Positions 33,453 through 42,392 of a stretch of 64,000 nucleotides of DNA are shown here, one piece after another (position 1 is the stretch's first letter; each line of letters opens with the position of its first letter). Where the stretch lies: contig JAJYKL010000008.1 in NCBI GenBank assembly GCA_021788625.1, positions 1 to 64,000 on the forward strand, given 5' to 3'. Under the pieces are notes generated by a model. The model had not been told where the DNA came from. It did not search any database and saw only the letters and a list, made by a program, of their open reading frames with translations. The position numbers were made by a program, and so were the translations under genes. This stretch comes from Chloroflexota bacterium. Lineage in GTDB: Bacteria; Chloroflexota; Anaerolineae; J036; Brachytrichaceae.

Positions 33453-34406
33453 ATGCGCACAGTCATCATTGGCGGGAAGGGTCACGTGGGTTCCTACCTG
33501 GTGCCACGCCTGGTGCAGGCTGGCCACGAAGTGACCTGCATCACACGCGGTCAGCGTGAACCGTATATTCCCAACGGGGCTTGGAAGGCCGTCCGGCAGA
33601 TCACTTTAGACCGGGTTGCGGAAGAAGCAACCGGCTCGTTTGGCGCTCGCGTGCGAGACCTGCGCCCCGATCTCGTCATCGACATGATCTGTTTCACGCT
33701 CGATAGTGCGCGCCAGCTGGCTGAGGCACTGCGGGGGCAGGTGCAACTGCTGCTCCATTGCGGCACCATTTGGGTGCACGGTCCAAGCATGCAGGTGCCC
33801 ACCACAGAAGAACAACCTCGCCACCCCTTCGGCGACTATGGCATCCGCAAAGCTGAAATCGAGTCTTACCTTCTGCGCGAGGCGCGCGTGAACGGCCTGC
33901 CCGCTGTGGTGCTGCATCCGGGACACATCGTCGGGCAGGGCTGGGCACCCTTGAACCCTGCCGGTCACTTCAACGCACAGGTGTTCACCCGCATCGCGCG
34001 CGGAGAAGAACTCAACCTGCCAAACCTGGGTCAGGAGACAGTGCATCATGTGCACGCCGATGACGTAGCCCAGGCGTTTATGCAGGCCATTTCCCACTGG
34101 TCAACCGCAGTAGGCGAGAGCTTCCATGTCGTCTCGCCTCAGGCGTTGTCACTGCGCGGTTATGCAGAGGCCATGTACGCATGGTTCGGGCAGACTGTGC
34201 GCCTGTCGTTCACCCCCTGGTCCATGTGGCGTACGACGGTGAGTGAGCAGGAAGCCGGTGCAACCTGGGATCATATTGCGCACAGCCCGAACTGCAGCAT
34301 TGCCAAGGCGCAACGCCTGCTCGCCTACCAGCCACGCTACAGCTCGTTGCAGGCCGTGCAGGAGTCCGTCACCTGGCTCATCGAGCACGGCGTTCTAACC
34401 ATCTAG
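33453..34406 (+). CDS. NAD-dependent epimerase/dehydratase family protein (atypical SDR)
   Basis: A 317-residue extended-SDR protein. The start MRTVIIGGKGHVGSYLVPRLVQAGHEV has the GGxGxxG-like nucleotide loop (GGKGHVG), and the ADDVAQAFMQAI segment and FHVVSPQALSLRGYAEAMYAWFG fit NAD-binding and substrate parts of atypical SDRs. The usual YxxxK is replaced by FGDYGIRKAEIESYLL, which keeps a Tyr and Lys pair (YGIRK). The substrate is unknown. ATG 33453 follows AAGGAG. It is followed by a gap of 233 nt and then a zinc dehydrogenase gene. Confidence 0.75.
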   Translation: MRTVIIGGKGHVGSYLVPRLVQAGHEVTCITRGQREPYIPNGAWKAVRQITLDRVAEEATGSFGARVRDLRPDLVIDMICFTLDSARQLAEALRGQVQLLLHCGTIWVHGPSMQVPTTEEQPRHPFGDYGIRKAEIESYLLREARVNGLPAVVLHPGHIVGQGWAPLNPAGHFNAQVFTRIARGEELNLPNLGQETVHHVHADDVAQAFMQAISHWSTAVGESFHVVSPQALSLRGYAEAMYAWFGQTVRLSFTPWSMWRTTVSEQEAGATWDHIAHSPNCSIAKAQRLLAYQPRYSSLQAVQESVTWLIEHGVLTI

Positions 34407-34585
34407 AGTGGGACGAACGGAATCTGGGTGCGCAGGTCAATCCCACGCCACCAATCACCACACGGGGTCCGTGCTGGCAGAGTGGCATCACCTGCAAGCG
34501 AGAACCCGGACCGGGCGCTGCGTGGCAATCAAAGGTGGCGGAGGCGTAGATGCCCGTTCGTCCAGGTTAGTCCTCTGCGCACACA

Positions 34586-34614
34586 TTGTGCTGTGACGCC
34601 TTTGCCGCTATATT
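34586..34614 (+). promoter_or_regulatory. Predicted promoter of the zinc dehydrogenase/isomerase pair
   Basis: TTGTGC (34586-34591), 17-nt spacer, TATATT (34609-34614), with GGGAGG at 34625-34630 before the ATG at 34640. Confidence 0.5.
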
Positions 34615-34639
34615 ATCAACAGCAGGGAGGGTGATGCAC

Positions 34640-35740
34640 ATGAGTGCGAAAACCAACTCATTGCCTGCGACGATGCAGGCTGTCGTCTGTCATGGACCAC
34701 GCGACTATCGGCTGGAGGAGTGGCCGGTGCCCACCCCCAGACCCGGCGAGGTGCTGGTGCAGATCAAGTCGGTCGGCATCTGTGCGAGCGACCTGAAGTG
34801 TTATCTCGGAGCAGCGCTTTTTTGGGGTGACAGTTACCGCGAGGGGTACTGCCAGCCACCGGTCATCCCTGGTCATGAGTTCGTTGGCGAGGTGGTGGCG
34901 CTCGGCGAAGGCGCTGGTCAGAAGTATGGTCTGGGCATGGGCGATCTGGCCATCTCGGAACAGATCGTACCGTGCTGGAACTGCCGCTTTTGCAAACGGG
35001 GCCAGTACTGGATGTGCCAGAATGGTTCCGTATATGGTTTCCGCCAAAATGCCTTCGGCGCCATGGCCCAATACATGCTGTTCCCCAGCGCGGCCATCAA
35101 CTACAAAGTGCCCCCCAGCATCCCACTGCAGTATGCTCCCTACATCGAGCCGCTGGCATGCGGTATCCATGCCGTGGAACGAGGAAACATCCAGTTCGAA
35201 GACGTGGTGGTGATTGCCGGCGCCGGACCGCTGGGACTGGGCATGGTCGCTGCGGCCCGGCTGAAGCATCCGCGCCTGCTCATCGTGCTGGATATTGACG
35301 ATCGCCGCCTGCGCGTAGCCCAGGCATGTGGTGCTGACCTGACGCTCAACCCGAAGCAGGTGGATGTCGTGGATGAAGTGGTGAAACGGACCGACGGATA
35401 TGGTTGCGACGTTTATATCGAGGCCACTGGCCATCCCTCTGCGGTAGAGCAGGGGTTACGCATGATCCGTCGGTTGGGCACTTTTGTCGAATTTAGCGTG
35501 ATGCGTGAAGCGGTCACGACCGACTGGACGGTCATCGGTGACACCAAAGAGCTGAACATTCACGGTGCGCATTTAGGTCCCTATTGCTACCCGATAGCGA
35601 TCGACATGCTGGCGAAAGGCATGCTGCCCATGGAGCAGATCATCACCCACCAGTTGCCGCTCTCGGCGTTCCAGCAAGGCATCGACCTGGTTGCGGCTGG
35701 TAATCAGTCGATCAAGGTGACTCTCATCCCAGGGGAATAG
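34640..35740 (+). CDS. Zinc-dependent medium-chain dehydrogenase, threitol/erythritol dehydrogenase-like
   Basis: A 366-residue MDR enzyme. ATG 34640 is chosen for its 9-nt spacing from GGGAGG. The catalytic zinc site is Cys48 in GICASD and His79-Glu80 in GHEF; the structural zinc site has four Cys at 112, 115, 118 and 126. The Rossmann loop is VVVIAGAGPLGLGM. The pattern GDLAISEQIVPCWNCRFCKRGQYWMCQ with a long C-terminal DTKELNIHGAHLGPYCYPIAID resembles erythritol/L-threitol dehydrogenases and sorbitol dehydrogenases, which oxidise polyols to ketoses. That assignment is by similarity of remembered motifs only. It is followed 47 nt later by a TIM-barrel isomerase gene. Confidence 0.82.
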   Translation: MSAKTNSLPATMQAVVCHGPRDYRLEEWPVPTPRPGEVLVQIKSVGICASDLKCYLGAALFWGDSYREGYCQPPVIPGHEFVGEVVALGEGAGQKYGLGMGDLAISEQIVPCWNCRFCKRGQYWMCQNGSVYGFRQNAFGAMAQYMLFPSAAINYKVPPSIPLQYAPYIEPLACGIHAVERGNIQFEDVVVIAGAGPLGLGMVAAARLKHPRLLIVLDIDDRRLRVAQACGADLTLNPKQVDVVDEVVKRTDGYGCDVYIEATGHPSAVEQGLRMIRRLGTFVEFSVMREAVTTDWTVIGDTKELNIHGAHLGPYCYPIAIDMLAKGMLPMEQIITHQLPLSAFQQGIDLVAAGNQSIKVTLIPGE

Positions 35741-35787
35741 AGATTCGAGACTGAATACAAAAGATTGCGATTTGCAGAAGGAGTTGG

Positions 35788-36630
35788 ATGGCACTCTCGA
35801 TTACGACCGATTTTGCGCGAGACACAGGAAACCCGGAACCCTACCTGCGCGAAATTGCCGAAGCGGGCTTTTCGCACATCCACTGGTGTCACCACTGGAA
35901 TACTGACTTCGTGTACAGCTCCGCGGAGATCGATCAGATCGGAATCTGGTTGCGCGCATTTGGACTGAAGCTGCTCGATATTCATGCTTCGGATGGCCGC
36001 GAGAAGAAGTGGACCTCCGAGCGTGAGTACGAGCGTCTGGCCGGTGTGGAGCTGGTGCGTAATCGCATCGATATGGCGTCCGCACTCGGGGCGGATGCCA
36101 TCGTCATGCACGTGCCCGACTTCAGCGACCCACCCACTGGCGACCCCCACTGGGCACAACTGCTCAAGTCGGTCGACGCACTGGAGTCCTATGCAGACGA
36201 GCATTACGTCCGTATAGCAATCGAGAACGGCAGCGACAACAGTGTGGCGACCATCGAGCGGCTATATGGACTTTACAGTTCCGATTATCTGGGCATGTGC
36301 TACGACTGTGGTCACGGTAACCTGACGGGGCATGGACTGGACCAACTGGCGCGCTTGAAAGATCGTCTCTATGTGGTTCACCTGCATGATAACGACGGGA
36401 CGGCTGACCAGCATAACTTGCCTTTTACTGGCACGGTGGACTGGCCACGTCTTGCGGGGTTGCTGGCGAACTCATCCTACCGGAAGCCGATCAGTATGGA
36501 GTCGAATATGCACCGTTCCGGAATCGCTGACGATCGCGCATTCCTGCAAAAAGCGTTTGCTGCGGGCACACGCCTGTCGGGGATGGTGGACGTGGCACGC
36601 CCCGATGCAACCCACGCCCCACCGGCATGA
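35788..36630 (+). CDS. Sugar phosphate isomerase/epimerase, TIM barrel (xylose isomerase-like)
   Basis: A 280-residue AP-endonuclease/xylose isomerase-like TIM barrel. Metal site candidates are His in MHVPDF, Glu in RIAIENG, Asp/His in MCYDCGHGN, His/Asp in VVHLHDND and Glu in SMESNM. Such proteins isomerise keto-sugars or hydroxypyruvate. Placed directly after a polyol dehydrogenase, it could convert the resulting ketose (for example L-erythrulose) to another sugar. ATG 35788 is preceded by AAGGAG. No other pathway gene follows on this strand. Confidence 0.8.
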   Translation: MALSITTDFARDTGNPEPYLREIAEAGFSHIHWCHHWNTDFVYSSAEIDQIGIWLRAFGLKLLDIHASDGREKKWTSEREYERLAGVELVRNRIDMASALGADAIVMHVPDFSDPPTGDPHWAQLLKSVDALESYADEHYVRIAIENGSDNSVATIERLYGLYSSDYLGMCYDCGHGNLTGHGLDQLARLKDRLYVVHLHDNDGTADQHNLPFTGTVDWPRLAGLLANSSYRKPISMESNMHRSGIADDRAFLQKAFAAGTRLSGMVDVARPDATHAPPA

Positions 36631-36718
36631 CGGCCTGTTGGTTCGCACATGGTGGCACCGGTACGGCGCTGGCTGGATGCCAGGTGAGTAGCGAATGGTT
36701 GAAGGGGACTTGATCCAT

Positions 36719-36735
36719 CTGGCATGAGGTGCCAG
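36719..36735. terminator. 6-bp hairpin between convergent genes
   Basis: CTGGCA (36719-36724) pairs with TGCCAG (36730-36735). Short and without a U tract, so weak evidence; it lies between the isomerase and pentapeptide genes. Confidence 0.25.
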
Positions 36736-36743
36736 CGTGTTGG

Positions 36744-37535
36744 TTAAGATCCATCCGCTTCCACTTTGATTGTCTCGGGGGGTGGGGTAAATCCTCTAGG
36801 CCAGTGTGTGCCCGTGTTGTATCGAGCTCCATTGAGTGTTGCTCCACTCAGATCGGCTCCACTCAGGTCAGCACCTTCCAGATTGGTCTCAGACAGGTCT
36901 GCTCCCATCATACAGGCCTCTTCCAGGTTGGCTCCGCTCAGGTTGGCTTTGCGCAAGGTGGCCCTGAAGAACATGGCCCACTTCGCATTAGCCTTGCATA
37001 AGCTGGCTTCGCTCAAATCGGCCATCAGGTGAGTTCCTGTCAGCTCAGCACCATCCAGCTTGACTCGGATGAGGATGGCATCATTCAGGAAGGCTCCACT
37101 CAGCTCAGCTTTGCTGAGATCGGCCTCCGTGAGATTGGCTCCGTCCAGGCTGGCACTGCTCAGATCAGCTCCCGCGATGATGGCACCACGAAGGTCAGCT
37201 CCATTGAGTGTTGCGCCTACCAGGATGGCATGCAACAGATTGGCACAGTGTAAATTAGCGTAGTTCAGAATCGCTCCTTTTTCCCCGTCTGCAGACCGGC
37301 CCAGATCTACGCCTCGCAGATCAGTCTCATGCAGATCGGCTCGCAGCAGGCTATCTCGACGCCCGCTGGCAGCCCACGTCAGGGCGACCTGAATCCAATG
37401 TTTACGTTTTGCGTCGAGCGACAGTCCGCACCCAAAATGGTACCAGGGCCGGCTGTGTAGCCAGACCTCCAGAGCAGCGCAAACAAAAACACCTAGAATA
37501 GCACCGGCCATCAGCCAGAACAGGTCATTGTTCAT
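36744..37535 (-). CDS. Membrane-anchored pentapeptide-repeat protein
   Basis: A 263-residue protein with one N-terminal TM helix (LFWLMAGAILGVFVCAALEVWL) and then a right-handed quadrilateral beta-helix formed by A(D/N)Lxx repeats from about residue 75 to 250: ADLHETDLRGVDL, ANLHCANLLHAILVGATLNGADLRG, ADLSSASLDGANLTEADLSKAELSGAFL and so on. The repeat count is roughly 30. Pentapeptide proteins can mimic DNA or act as scaffolds; most are unassigned. ATG 37535 follows AAGGAGG at 8 nt. Repeats are regular and there is no frameshift. Confidence 0.9.
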   Translation of the reverse strand: MNNDLFWLMAGAILGVFVCAALEVWLHSRPWYHFGCGLSLDAKRKHWIQVALTWAASGRRDSLLRADLHETDLRGVDLGRSADGEKGAILNYANLHCANLLHAILVGATLNGADLRGAIIAGADLSSASLDGANLTEADLSKAELSGAFLNDAILIRVKLDGAELTGTHLMADLSEASLCKANAKWAMFFRATLRKANLSGANLEEACMMGADLSETNLEGADLSGADLSGATLNGARYNTGTHWPRGFTPPPETIKVEADGS

Positions 37536-37841
37536 TGGCTTAGCCTCCTTCCATATCGTGCCCAATCGGACTCACTTGCCACACATCTTCAGGTGAGCCT
37601 TTATACGGAATCAAAACCTCTATCTGCCATGTCAGGAAGGGGCGATTGATCCGTTTATACCGTTCACCTCAGTTTGGTTAATCGGACTCATGCGAGACAT
37701 GTCTAGAACATAAGATGGTTGGAAGGATTACGGAGCAAGCACAACGTAGCCATCCGATCTCACCATAGATTATTATACTGGTCTAGAAGGCAGATGAATC
37801 AGGATTGTTCACCACACATTTCGTAGAACATAAGTGTCAGT
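37536..37841. other. 306-bp divergent intergenic region with an 11-bp direct repeat
   Basis: The stretch upstream of the zinc-ribbon protein and the pentapeptide gene holds no gene. TAGAACATAAG occurs twice, at 37704-37714 and 37824-37834, the second ending 7 nt before the ATG at 37842. TATACT at 37774-37779 is a possible -10 box but has no good -35 partner. Confidence 0.4.
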
Positions 37842-38453
37842 ATGCCACATCAACCATATTGGGCACCACGAGTAAAACAACAACTGATTTGGAAGTTATA
37901 TGAAACAGATGCACAGGGCATCTGTGACGAAGAGCTCATCGACGAAGTCGGTTATGCGCTGCTGGCGCGATGTGAAAGTTTCATTGCCGCCGTGGCGGCA
38001 GCACGCGGCAAGGTGTCCTGCCCATCATGCGGGGCAACGATTTTCCATGACCAGAAACCTGACACCGTCCTGATGTGTGCAGAGTGTGGCTGGGAAATGA
38101 CGTGGGCTGATTTCTTCCACTCGTTTCAACACCAGCAACTATACGGAGCTGATCCGGTACTTGATCTCTTCCGTTCGTTTACCGGCGGGTTCCTAAAAGC
38201 CCGCTCCGGGCGGGAAAAGATGGTGTTGATCGATCAACTCATCCACGGCTTTCACCTGTCGCTGCTTGGTCAGCCCACACGCACGACCGGTGTCAATCTG
38301 ATCGAGGGAAACTACCGCGAAGTGGTGCATTTTCTGGACAGCTTGAGTTACGGCGAGGCCAGCACCTCGGGCCTACATGACACACATGAAAGCTGGCGCG
38401 CCAAAATCAACCGAACAGCTGAAGAGTGGCACGATGACCGGCTCAAGCTTTAG
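37842..38453 (+). CDS. Zinc-ribbon protein, unknown function
   Basis: A 203-residue protein. The N-terminal domain (about 1-55) looks helical (KQQLIWKLYETDAQGICDEELIDEVGYALLARCESFIAAV). A zinc ribbon follows: CPSCGATIFHDQ ... MCAECGWEM (Cys at about 60, 63 and 79, 82). A C-terminal helical domain begins TWADFFHSFQHQQLYGADPVLDLFRSF and ends in a polar stretch. No enzyme motif is recognised. The last 4 nt overlap the convergent neighbour. It may be a DNA- or RNA-binding adaptor. Confidence 0.65.
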   Translation: MPHQPYWAPRVKQQLIWKLYETDAQGICDEELIDEVGYALLARCESFIAAVAAARGKVSCPSCGATIFHDQKPDTVLMCAECGWEMTWADFFHSFQHQQLYGADPVLDLFRSFTGGFLKARSGREKMVLIDQLIHGFHLSLLGQPTRTTGVNLIEGNYREVVHFLDSLSYGEASTSGLHDTHESWRAKINRTAEEWHDDRLKL

Positions 38454-39703
38454 CTTCGGTCGCGACCCGCAAAGCGCCAGAAATTATTAGCCAGCAGATC
38501 GGCCACATCCCGCTCGATCTCGGCGCGTTCCAGGCGCCATCCGGTGCTCATTACCTCAGCATATTTATCCACCAGCACGCGTGCAATAATGGCGCGCGAG
38601 TGTGCCCACTTGTAAATGACCTGCTCCAGCACTCGCGCATCAGAGTGTTGCGGAATGAAGCTGGTGCCCAGCATTTCCACACGCATGCGCGTGATGTCCT
38701 CGATGATCACCGGGTTGTTCATGAACCACCAACAACCGAAAATCATCAGATTATGGAACTTGCGCGCGAGCACGATCAACTCATGCTGATTCTCGCGCGA
38801 GAGCACCGTAACCAGGAACCGGTTGGCAGGAAACTCGCGCGCCAGACGTGTCACGGATGTCAGGTCGGCGCGGCCCGACGCGTCGCCTGCCAGGCGTAAC
38901 GCTGGGTTCACCAGCCGGTCCGATCCGATCATCATGGCAAAGGGAATGCCGGCTTCCCGGCATACTGGCAGGATGCATTGCTGCAGCATCTGAGTAGCCG
39001 TCGAAGCATCAGGGTAGGTGAAGGTGGGAGGTAGAGACACGGCCATATAGAGTGGGTTGATACGTTGCACCCACTCATGCAGGAAACGTCGGACTTCGTC
39101 GGTTGATTCACCTTTGAAATCGTGTGTCACGCGATAGCCCCAGCCCTGTAGTCGCGTCACGGCTTCGTCCCATCCGCGTAACAGGGGATCGATGCGCAAT
39201 GCGGCGTGAAAGCCCGCCATGATGTGCACGCCTTTTTCCCAGTACGGTCGCTCGGCATCGTCGAATGGGTCGTTGGTCATCACCACGTCTGAGATGTTTG
39301 CCAACTTGAGCGCACGCCGCACGGCTTCTTCGGACGTCACGCCTGCCAGTGCCTTGCGGTAGGCTGGCAGGTCGCGCGATGACAGGTCCATGCCCAGCGC
39401 CTGGAGCGAGGTGAGCACACCGTATTCGGCTTCACTTACCGGCGAGTGTTCAACGAACAGCTTTTGCCAGATGTGTGCCGCCTGTTGCTCCACAGGCCAG
39501 TCGTAGAACACGTCGGGTGGTACATCTGACCAGCGCATGACCTCGGCGACCAGGTAGTGATAGGTGAGTAGCGAGTCGACACCCCACAGCAGCAGGTTGC
39601 CCATGTTGGGTGAATAGAGGTGCGTGTGCATGTCGGTGATCGGCTGTGCCTTGACCACCTCGTGCACCACACGCGCGAGTTCGTCCTGTCGTTGGATTAC
39701 CAT
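38450..39703 (-). CDS. Uronate isomerase-like amidohydrolase superfamily protein
   Basis: A 417-residue metal-dependent TIM barrel. TDMHTHL (about 23-29) is the first metal-binding HxH as in uronate isomerase UxaC, HLMAGFHAALRIDPLLRGWDEA resembles its middle segment, and GCWWFMNNP (the WW-F-NNP signature) is typical of glucuronate/uronate isomerases. It lacks the full length of UxaC (about 470) but matches short relatives such as Bh0493-type proteins. It probably isomerises a uronate or lactonises a related acid. ATG 39703 is 7 nt after a TACAAT box, so leaderless transcription is possible. It overlaps the converging gene by 4 nt. Confidence 0.72.
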   Translation of the reverse strand: MVIQRQDELARVVHEVVKAQPITDMHTHLYSPNMGNLLLWGVDSLLTYHYLVAEVMRWSDVPPDVFYDWPVEQQAAHIWQKLFVEHSPVSEAEYGVLTSLQALGMDLSSRDLPAYRKALAGVTSEEAVRRALKLANISDVVMTNDPFDDAERPYWEKGVHIMAGFHAALRIDPLLRGWDEAVTRLQGWGYRVTHDFKGESTDEVRRFLHEWVQRINPLYMAVSLPPTFTYPDASTATQMLQQCILPVCREAGIPFAMMIGSDRLVNPALRLAGDASGRADLTSVTRLAREFPANRFLVTVLSRENQHELIVLARKFHNLMIFGCWWFMNNPVIIEDITRMRVEMLGTSFIPQHSDARVLEQVIYKWAHSRAIIARVLVDKYAEVMSTGWRLERAEIERDVADLLANNFWRFAGRDRS

Positions 39704-39727
39704 ATCCGTGATTGTAGTGCGGCTGGC

Positions 39728-40408
39728 TCAGGCGCCTCCGCGCCCGCTGATTCCGGAAAGGTGCGCGCCGCGTCGCGCAGCGGAGGACAGCGCCGCGATC
39801 ACCTGTTCATCGCTGACCTGACCAAAGTCGTCATAAAAGTTGCCTACGGCAAGGAACGGCTCAGGAGCAACAAGGAAAAGACACTCGTCACATTCGCCTT
39901 CCAGAAGCGAAACCGTCTCATGAGGGCCTACTGGTACAGCTAGCACCAGCTGCGAAGGTCTGGCTTTCCGTACCGCGCGTAGCGCGGCGATGGTGGTTGC
40001 CCCAGTCGCGATACCGTCGTCGACTACGATGACGGTGTGTCCCTCCAGCGGGCAGGCCGGGCGACCTTGACGATAGAGTACTTCACGTCGCTTGATTTCA
40101 CGCACCTGTGCGTCGCGCAAGCACGCGATGTACTGGGGTGGGAGATCCAGTTCGGCCACAATGAAATCGTTGAGGTACAGAGTGCCATCGGCCGCGACGG
40201 CGCCCATGGCGAGCTCGGGCTGCTGGGGAGCGCTGAGCTTGCGGGCTGTGCAGACATCCAGTGGGGCTTCGAGTGCGCGTGCCACCTCAGCCGCCACGAT
40301 GACGCCTCCGCGTGGGATGCCCAGGACCGTCAGGTTGGCTGCACCCGCCAGGTGCTGCAGCGAATGAGCAAGCTGGCGACCTGCATCGCTCCGATCCATG
40401 AAAAACAT
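39728..40408 (-). CDS. Phosphoribosyltransferase domain protein
   Basis: A 226-residue PRTase-fold protein. The PRPP loop VIVVDDGIATGATT is intact; LGIPRGGVIVAAEVARALEAPLDVCTARKLSAPQQPELAMGAV is the N-terminal hood typical of the uncharacterised PRT proteins found beside stress or redox genes. ATG 40408 follows GGAGTGAG. The nucleobase substrate is unknown and a true phosphoribosyl transferase reaction is not certain. It starts 5 nt after the ThpR stop, so the two are one operon. Confidence 0.88.
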   Translation of the reverse strand: MFFMDRSDAGRQLAHSLQHLAGAANLTVLGIPRGGVIVAAEVARALEAPLDVCTARKLSAPQQPELAMGAVAADGTLYLNDFIVAELDLPPQYIACLRDAQVREIKRREVLYRQGRPACPLEGHTVIVVDDGIATGATTIAALRAVRKARPSQLVLAVPVGPHETVSLLEGECDECLFLVAPEPFLAVGNFYDDFGQVSDEQVIAALSSAARRGAHLSGISGRGGA

Positions 40409-40412
40409 CTGC

Positions 40413-40988
40413 TCACTCCAACCTCACCTGTCCCAGTGGGGTGTAGAGGCTTCCCAATGGCCGGAGCTCACTTTGGATCAGGCGAACCAGGTCTGCATGG
40501 ATGACTCCATTCAGGTTAAGGTCCATTCGCCGCACCATCTCGCCAACCTGGCGGCGCTGGTTATAGTCCACCTCGCGGCCGATGCGCCCCAGAGTCAGGT
40601 GTGGTGAAAATGGCCGATCATCGGGATCAAAGCCCAGGCGAGCACACTCGTTCTCGATGCGTTGCGCCAGTAATGTGGCCACCTGCACCTGACCTATCAG
40701 GCCCGCCCAGATAACGTTGGGTCGCTGGAAGTTTGGGAAGCACCCCGCGCCGCGCACAGTCAGATCGAACGGGGCAACCCCATTACAAGCTGCTTTCATG
40801 GCAGCCAGCACATGAGGCGTCCGCTCGGGCTCCATATCGCCCAGGAACTTCAAGGTCAGGTGGATGCTTCCAGATGCAACCCAGCGCACCACGCCACTGA
40901 TCGGCTCGGCGCGCATGCGGCGCTGTAACTTCTCCAGTTCCGCTTTTACGTTAGCATCCAGCTCAATCGCGATAAAGGTGCGTATCAC
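40413..40988 (-). CDS. thpR: RNA 2',3'-cyclic phosphodiesterase (ThpR/LigT)
   Basis: A 191-residue 2H phosphoesterase. The two catalytic HxTx motifs are present as HLTL at residues 43-46 and 130-133 (from GTG 40988). The start reads VIRTFIAIELD, the usual N-terminus, so GTG 40988 is preferred to the ATG at 41027. GATAAT lies 6 nt before it (41000-40995), which would give a leaderless message. The enzyme hydrolyses 2',3'-cyclic phosphates of RNA ends to 2'-phosphates. It stands 4 nt upstream of the phosphoribosyltransferase gene. Confidence 0.92.
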   Translation of the reverse strand: MIRTFIAIELDANVKAELEKLQRRMRAEPISGVVRWVASGSIHLTLKFLGDMEPERTPHVLAAMKAACNGVAPFDLTVRGAGCFPNFQRPNVIWAGLIGQVQVATLLAQRIENECARLGFDPDDRPFSPHLTLGRIGREVDYNQRRQVGEMVRRMDLNLNGVIHADLVRLIQSELRPLGSLYTPLGQVRLE

Positions 40989-41206
40989 ACTTCTATTATC
41001 GTCTTGTCCTGCATAACCGATTGCCATTCATAAGTACCAGCCGCTATCAGAATCCAGGCCAGGCCCTGAGGCGGTGTGAGACTTTATGCAGTTTGGGTCA
41101 AGATGGCATTCACGATGCCCAGCGCCGTGTCGCCTGATGCAGTGCTCAAGCTGTATTCATGGACCGGACTTACGTAATGGGCGAGATACGCGTCTGCATG
41201 CAAGAC

Positions 41207-42019
41207 TTATCCCTTGCGGCTGCCCACCCATATGTTCACCGTGGCATGCTGAGTTGATACACGATACTCGCTGAACTCAAAACCTGTCTTTATGAAAAGG
41301 TCAGCCACAGCGGGTCGGGTGAGCACAGGCAGGGCGGTTTCGCCGGCGGCGAGGTAGGCCAGTTGGATGGCGCGAACAGCGATAGTACGTTTATTCAAAG
41401 AGGCGGCAGAAACGACAATAAACGAACCGCCATCAACCAGCACACGTCTGGTTTCGCGAAATACCTGAGGGGAGTCGATAAACTCTGCCGGGAAGGCGCT
41501 GATGCACGCATGGAAAGAGTGATCAGCGAATGGTAGCGCATAGACGCTGGCATGCGCCAGTGCGACCGGCACCCCTGCGCGTGCCAGGCGCTGCCTGGCC
41601 AGACTGCTCATTTGTGGTGAGAGATCCACACCATATGCACTATATCCGGCCTGCCGTAAAGCCAATTGCAGATGCCCGGGGCCGTGTGCCAGCTCCAGGA
41701 CTTCACGGGCCTCGCTGACGGGTGAAGTGGGTCCTCCAATAAACTGCATGGCCAGGTTACCCCAGGCTTGCCATTCCCCAAACGAAACGGCAGCGGCTAC
41801 TGTATCGTAGGCGAAGGCGTACGTGGTGTATAGCTGACTATAGGCGAAGCGCAACAGGCGCCTGCGCAGAGGCGTGAACCAGTGCTGGAGATTAGCCATT
41901 TTCCACCGGTAGTACATCTCATTGCCCAGACGCTGGGCGTAATGTGCGGGTTGGGTGTCCAGGTCGCCCTGGATGACTCTGCCCGCCATGTTAACAATAC
42001 ACGATATGGCGGCGGTCAT
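41207..42019 (-). CDS. Class I SAM-dependent methyltransferase
   Basis: A 270-residue (maximum) methyltransferase. Motif I is VLELAHGPGHLQLAL (Gly-rich loop with an unusual His), motif II YGVDLSPQMSSLAR, and ALPFADHSFHACISAFPAEFIDSPQVFRETRRVLVDGGSFIVV matches the post-I and motif III segments. The N-terminal 60 residues carry an unusual basic/aromatic stretch (MYYRWKMANLQHWFTPLRRRLLRF) that could bind lipid or nucleic acid. The start is uncertain: 42019, 41989, 41917 or 41899 are all possible. The acceptor is unknown. Confidence 0.8.
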   Translation of the reverse strand: MTAAISCIVNMAGRVIQGDLDTQPAHYAQRLGNEMYYRWKMANLQHWFTPLRRRLLRFAYSQLYTTYAFAYDTVAAAVSFGEWQAWGNLAMQFIGGPTSPVSEAREVLELAHGPGHLQLALRQAGYSAYGVDLSPQMSSLARQRLARAGVPVALAHASVYALPFADHSFHACISAFPAEFIDSPQVFRETRRVLVDGGSFIVVSAASLNKRTIAVRAIQLAYLAAGETALPVLTRPAVADLFIKTGFEFSEYRVSTQHATVNIWVGSRKG

Positions 42020-42084
42020 AGAGTGGCCTACGGGCCGCTTTTCCCGGCTGCTCTACTGCCAGCGGATAGGAGATAATAACGGGG

Positions 42085-42327
42085 GTGAGTGGTATGCAAT
42101 GGAGTCCGATCACGAAGCTCCTGATCATCGGCGGCGTGGGATTGATAGCTCTGGGCCTGGTATGGCAATTTGGATCGCACTTCCTGCCATTCCTGGGGCA
42201 CCTGCCCGGCGATATTGTCGTCAAACGCGATAACTTCCGCCTCTATTTTCCCCTTACGACGATGATTCTGGTCAGCATCGTGCTCACGCTGCTCGTTACG
42301 CTGCTGTCAAAGCTCCTTAACAAGTAA
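42085..42327 (+). CDS. DUF2905 family small membrane protein
   Basis: An 80-residue protein with two TM helices and the DUF2905 core GHLPGDIVVKRDNFRLYFPLTTMILVSIVLTLL. GATAAT (42072-42077) lies 7 nt before GTG 42085, suggesting a leaderless message; ATG 42094 is an alternative with GGGGGTGAG before it. Function unknown. Confidence 0.85.
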   Translation: MSGMQWSPITKLLIIGGVGLIALGLVWQFGSHFLPFLGHLPGDIVVKRDNFRLYFPLTTMILVSIVLTLLVTLLSKLLNK

Positions 42328-42392
42328 GGAGGAATCACACTGGCGTATTAAAATATAAGGGGGTATGTACCAACCCGGAGAATTCATTACGT

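Noticed and set aside
33324-33527. Minus-strand ORF containing VLRQAQDQ
   Set aside because: This is the spurious translation of the dispersed CCTGAGCTT-type repeat at 33366-33385 and not a gene.
36729-37263. Several plus-strand ORFs with Ser/Ala/Pro-Leu repeats
   Set aside because: They are the opposite strand of pentapeptide repeats, which generates artificial repetitive frames.
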